Shown here: positions 62,412 to 64,000 of the stretch, piece after piece
Position numbering within the stretch: position 1 is the first letter of the stretch
Layout of the letters: every line of letters starts with the position of its first letter
Origin: Spirosoma lacussanchae
GTDB taxonomy: Bacteria; Bacteroidota; Bacteroidia; Cytophagales; Spirosomataceae
Length of the DNA: 64,000 nt
Reading direction: 5' to 3'
NCBI RefSeq assembly: GCF_005870035.1
Contig: NZ_SWJG01000001.1
Span: forward strand, 669,639 to 733,638
The notes under the pieces: model-generated
Told to the model about the DNA's origin: nothing
Seen by the model: the letters and a program-made list of their open reading frames with translations, nothing else
The model's database searches: none
Position numbers and translations under genes: made by a program

Positions 62412-63704
62412 TTACTGAAGCCGACTCGGCTCGTCGGCCGTATGATTTTCCAGATCGAACAAGTCGTTCAGCACGTCGATGAGGGTCTCGGCCTCACCGC
62501 GTTTGCAGGCGGCTTTGAGCTGAAGTACCGGCAGCTTGATAATCTTCTGCATGATACCCCGGGTAATTTTTTCAACCTTCTCCGACTCGTCGGGCGTGAG
62601 GTGCTTCAGGTGGCGGGCAATTTCGTCCTTGCGAATCTGCTCCAGGGCATTTTTCAGTTTGTTGATCGTTGGCGAAACGATCATTTCTTTCGACCAGTCG
62701 CCGAATTCGGTTACGGCCTGATCAATGATGGCTTCTACTTTCGGGATGGCCGCCAGCCGCTGGTTCAGAGCCTCGTCGGCCCGGTTGCGGATGTGATCTA
62801 TGTTATAAACCAGCACACCCGGAATCTGCTCAACAGCGGTATCGACGCTGCGGGGAACCGATAAATCGAGGAAGTATTTGTAGGTAAGCACCGTTACGCC
62901 CTGCAGCAGCGTGGGCGTAATGAGCGGCTCGTCGCGCATGACGGACGAAATAATCACATCGGCCTGGCGAATCTCGTCGGTCAGGTTGGCGAAGTCGGCA
63001 ATGCGAAACCCGTACTGTTCGGCCAGCACTTCCGTTTTAGCCTGGGTGCGGTTGCAGAGCGTAATGTTCTTCACGTTCCGGTCGGCCAGGTTCCGGCAAA
63101 CGTCGGTACCGATTTCGCCCAGGCCGATAACGAGTACGTTGGGGTCCTGCCGGTCGCCTACCAGTTCGTCGATCAGTTCAACCGCTGCGTAGGATACTGA
63201 AGCGGCTCCATCGCGGAAGGCCGTTTCCTGCGCCACGCGCTTGTTGGTGAAGAAGATGGTATGCATCAGCCGGTGCAGGAAAGGGCCGGCCATGTCCAGA
63301 TCGGCCGACCACTGGTACGCCTGCTTCACCTGATTCGGAATCTGCATGTCGCCCACCACCTGCGAGTGGAGCCCTACGCATACCTCGAACAGATGCCGAA
63401 CGGCCTCCTCATGCCGGGCAAAAAACTGAAAATAAGGCAAATACTGATCTGTATCGGTCAGTCCTTTCTCAATCAGCAACAGCCTGACAATGTCGGCGTT
63501 CAGGTTCGCTCCGCCCTGCTCCGATGCGTAGTAAACCTCGGTGCGGTTGCAGGTTGAGATGATAAGCAGGTCTGACAAACCGAAGAAGTCGCGCAGCCGC
63601 AGCATGAGCCGCTTGGCTTCTTCTTCGCTGAGTGCAATTAATTCGCGCACATGAAGCGGTGCCGTTTTGTGCGATAAACTAATTGAGTTGAAAGTATCTA
63701 ACAT
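62412..63704 (-). CDS. hemA: Glutamyl-tRNA reductase
   Basis: A 430-residue enzyme that reduces glutamyl-tRNA to glutamate-1-semialdehyde, the first committed step of tetrapyrrole synthesis by the C5 route. The N-terminal domain has SLSHKTAPLHVRELIALSEE and LLIISTCNRTEVYYAS, with the catalytic Cys in STCNRTE. The NADPH-binding domain has VLVIGLGEIGTDVCRNLAD and ITLCNRTQAKTEVLAEQYGF. The C-terminal helix region dimerises. Length is normal. The hem pathway neighbours (hemC, hemB) are not adjacent. It diverges from the gene at 63934. Confidence 0.95.
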   Translation of the reverse strand: MLDTFNSISLSHKTAPLHVRELIALSEEEAKRLMLRLRDFFGLSDLLIISTCNRTEVYYASEQGGANLNADIVRLLLIEKGLTDTDQYLPYFQFFARHEEAVRHLFEVCVGLHSQVVGDMQIPNQVKQAYQWSADLDMAGPFLHRLMHTIFFTNKRVAQETAFRDGAASVSYAAVELIDELVGDRQDPNVLVIGLGEIGTDVCRNLADRNVKNITLCNRTQAKTEVLAEQYGFRIADFANLTDEIRQADVIISSVMRDEPLITPTLLQGVTVLTYKYFLDLSVPRSVDTAVEQIPGVLVYNIDHIRNRADEALNQRLAAIPKVEAIIDQAVTEFGDWSKEMIVSPTINKLKNALEQIRKDEIARHLKHLTPDESEKVEKITRGIMQKIIKLPVLQLKAACKRGEAETLIDVLNDLFDLENHTADEPSRLQ

Positions 63705-63933
63705 TGCCGAAAAAACACGCTATATGACCACGGGTCAACACAAAATTACGACACAATCGCCGGACCTTGAAACAGCTTTCGTAATCGGTTTATTTATTTA
63801 GAATGTGTCCAGATAAGTAGGCCAACTTCTTTCTTGAGTCCTATTTAAATAGAAACAGAACCGGCCCGGCAGACGTTCTCTTTTGTACCATCATTTGCAA
63901 TTTTTCGTTTAGTCGAAGGGGAATTCATTATCC

Positions 63934-64000
63934 ATGCTCAAGTCATTCGATATATATAATCAGAATAATATTCTGAAGATTATTGTAGCGCTGAACCTGC
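63934..64000 (+). CDS. Start of an unknown gene (partial)
   Basis: An ATG at 63934 opens a frame to the window end, starting MLKSFDIYNQNNILKII, then a hydrophobic beginning VALNL. It could be the N-terminal membrane helix of a sensor-type protein, but 22 residues are too few to call a family. It diverges from hemA, separated by 229 bp. Confidence 0.45.
   Translation, partial: MLKSFDIYNQNNILKIIVALNL

Overview
The window reads as chromosomal DNA of a Gram-negative Bacteroidota bacterium, most likely a Cytophagales member of the Spirosoma/Fibrella type. This rests on a protein with a type IX secretion (type B) sorting domain, a PorT-like outer-membrane barrel, cold-shock proteins of Bacteroidota type, a YqgE/AlgH protein, DUF4230 and PBCV-basic-adaptor proteins, weak Shine-Dalgarno sites and GC-rich coding sequence. 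The genus is inferred; no 16S rRNA gene is present. I found no tRNA, rRNA, CRISPR array or insertion sequence.

Layout. 1-7.1 kb: partial AmpG-like transporter, GNAT acetyltransferase, GlxA-type regulator, secreted penicillin-acylase-family enzyme, a region of 11-bp-periodic repeats before a small secreted protein, and a photolyase. 7.1-13.2 kb: three tandem paralogous lytic transglycosylases and RecQ. 13.3-17.6 kb: secreted Lys-rich protein, 2-hydroxyacid dehydrogenase, M23 peptidase, POT peptide transporter and ribosomal protein L31 type B. 18-33 kb: housekeeping genes (nrdA, two cold-shock proteins, trxA, ribBA, ybaB, lysS) mixed with a large T9SS-sorted protein, a glycosyltransferase, a PspC protein, an SPFH protein with an Arc-like repressor, and two paralogous secreted proteins of unknown function.

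33.2-40.2 kb holds the most unusual locus: a bacteriocin-type peptide secretion cassette. It has a C39-peptidase ABC exporter with an intact Cys/His/Asp triad, a membrane-anchored CxxC thioredoxin-fold protein, membrane and secreted accessory proteins, and a LuxR-type regulator. It also has two short hydrophobic precursor peptides with double-glycine-type leaders. The upstream regions of the two peptides are a roughly 180-bp duplication, and the copy before peptide A keeps the 3' remnant of a second regulator gene. A small two-helix membrane protein after peptide B is a candidate immunity protein. The locus is more AT-rich than its surroundings.

40.4-43.6 kb: tsaB, an S41 C-terminal processing protease, rnpA and rpmH (the last is a short gene). 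43.8-58 kb: carbohydrate and transport genes, namely an M61 peptidase, AGE-family epimerase, PfkB kinase, secreted GH130-like glycosidase, DUF389 membrane protein, amidase, three paralogous MFS transporters and a sodium/sugar symporter. 58-64 kb: a membrane protein, nuoA and nuoB without the rest of complex I, an outer-membrane barrel, YqgE, DUF4230, hemA, and the first codons of a plus-strand gene at the right edge. Many intrinsic terminators separate the units, and several long inverted repeats resemble dispersed genomic repeats.
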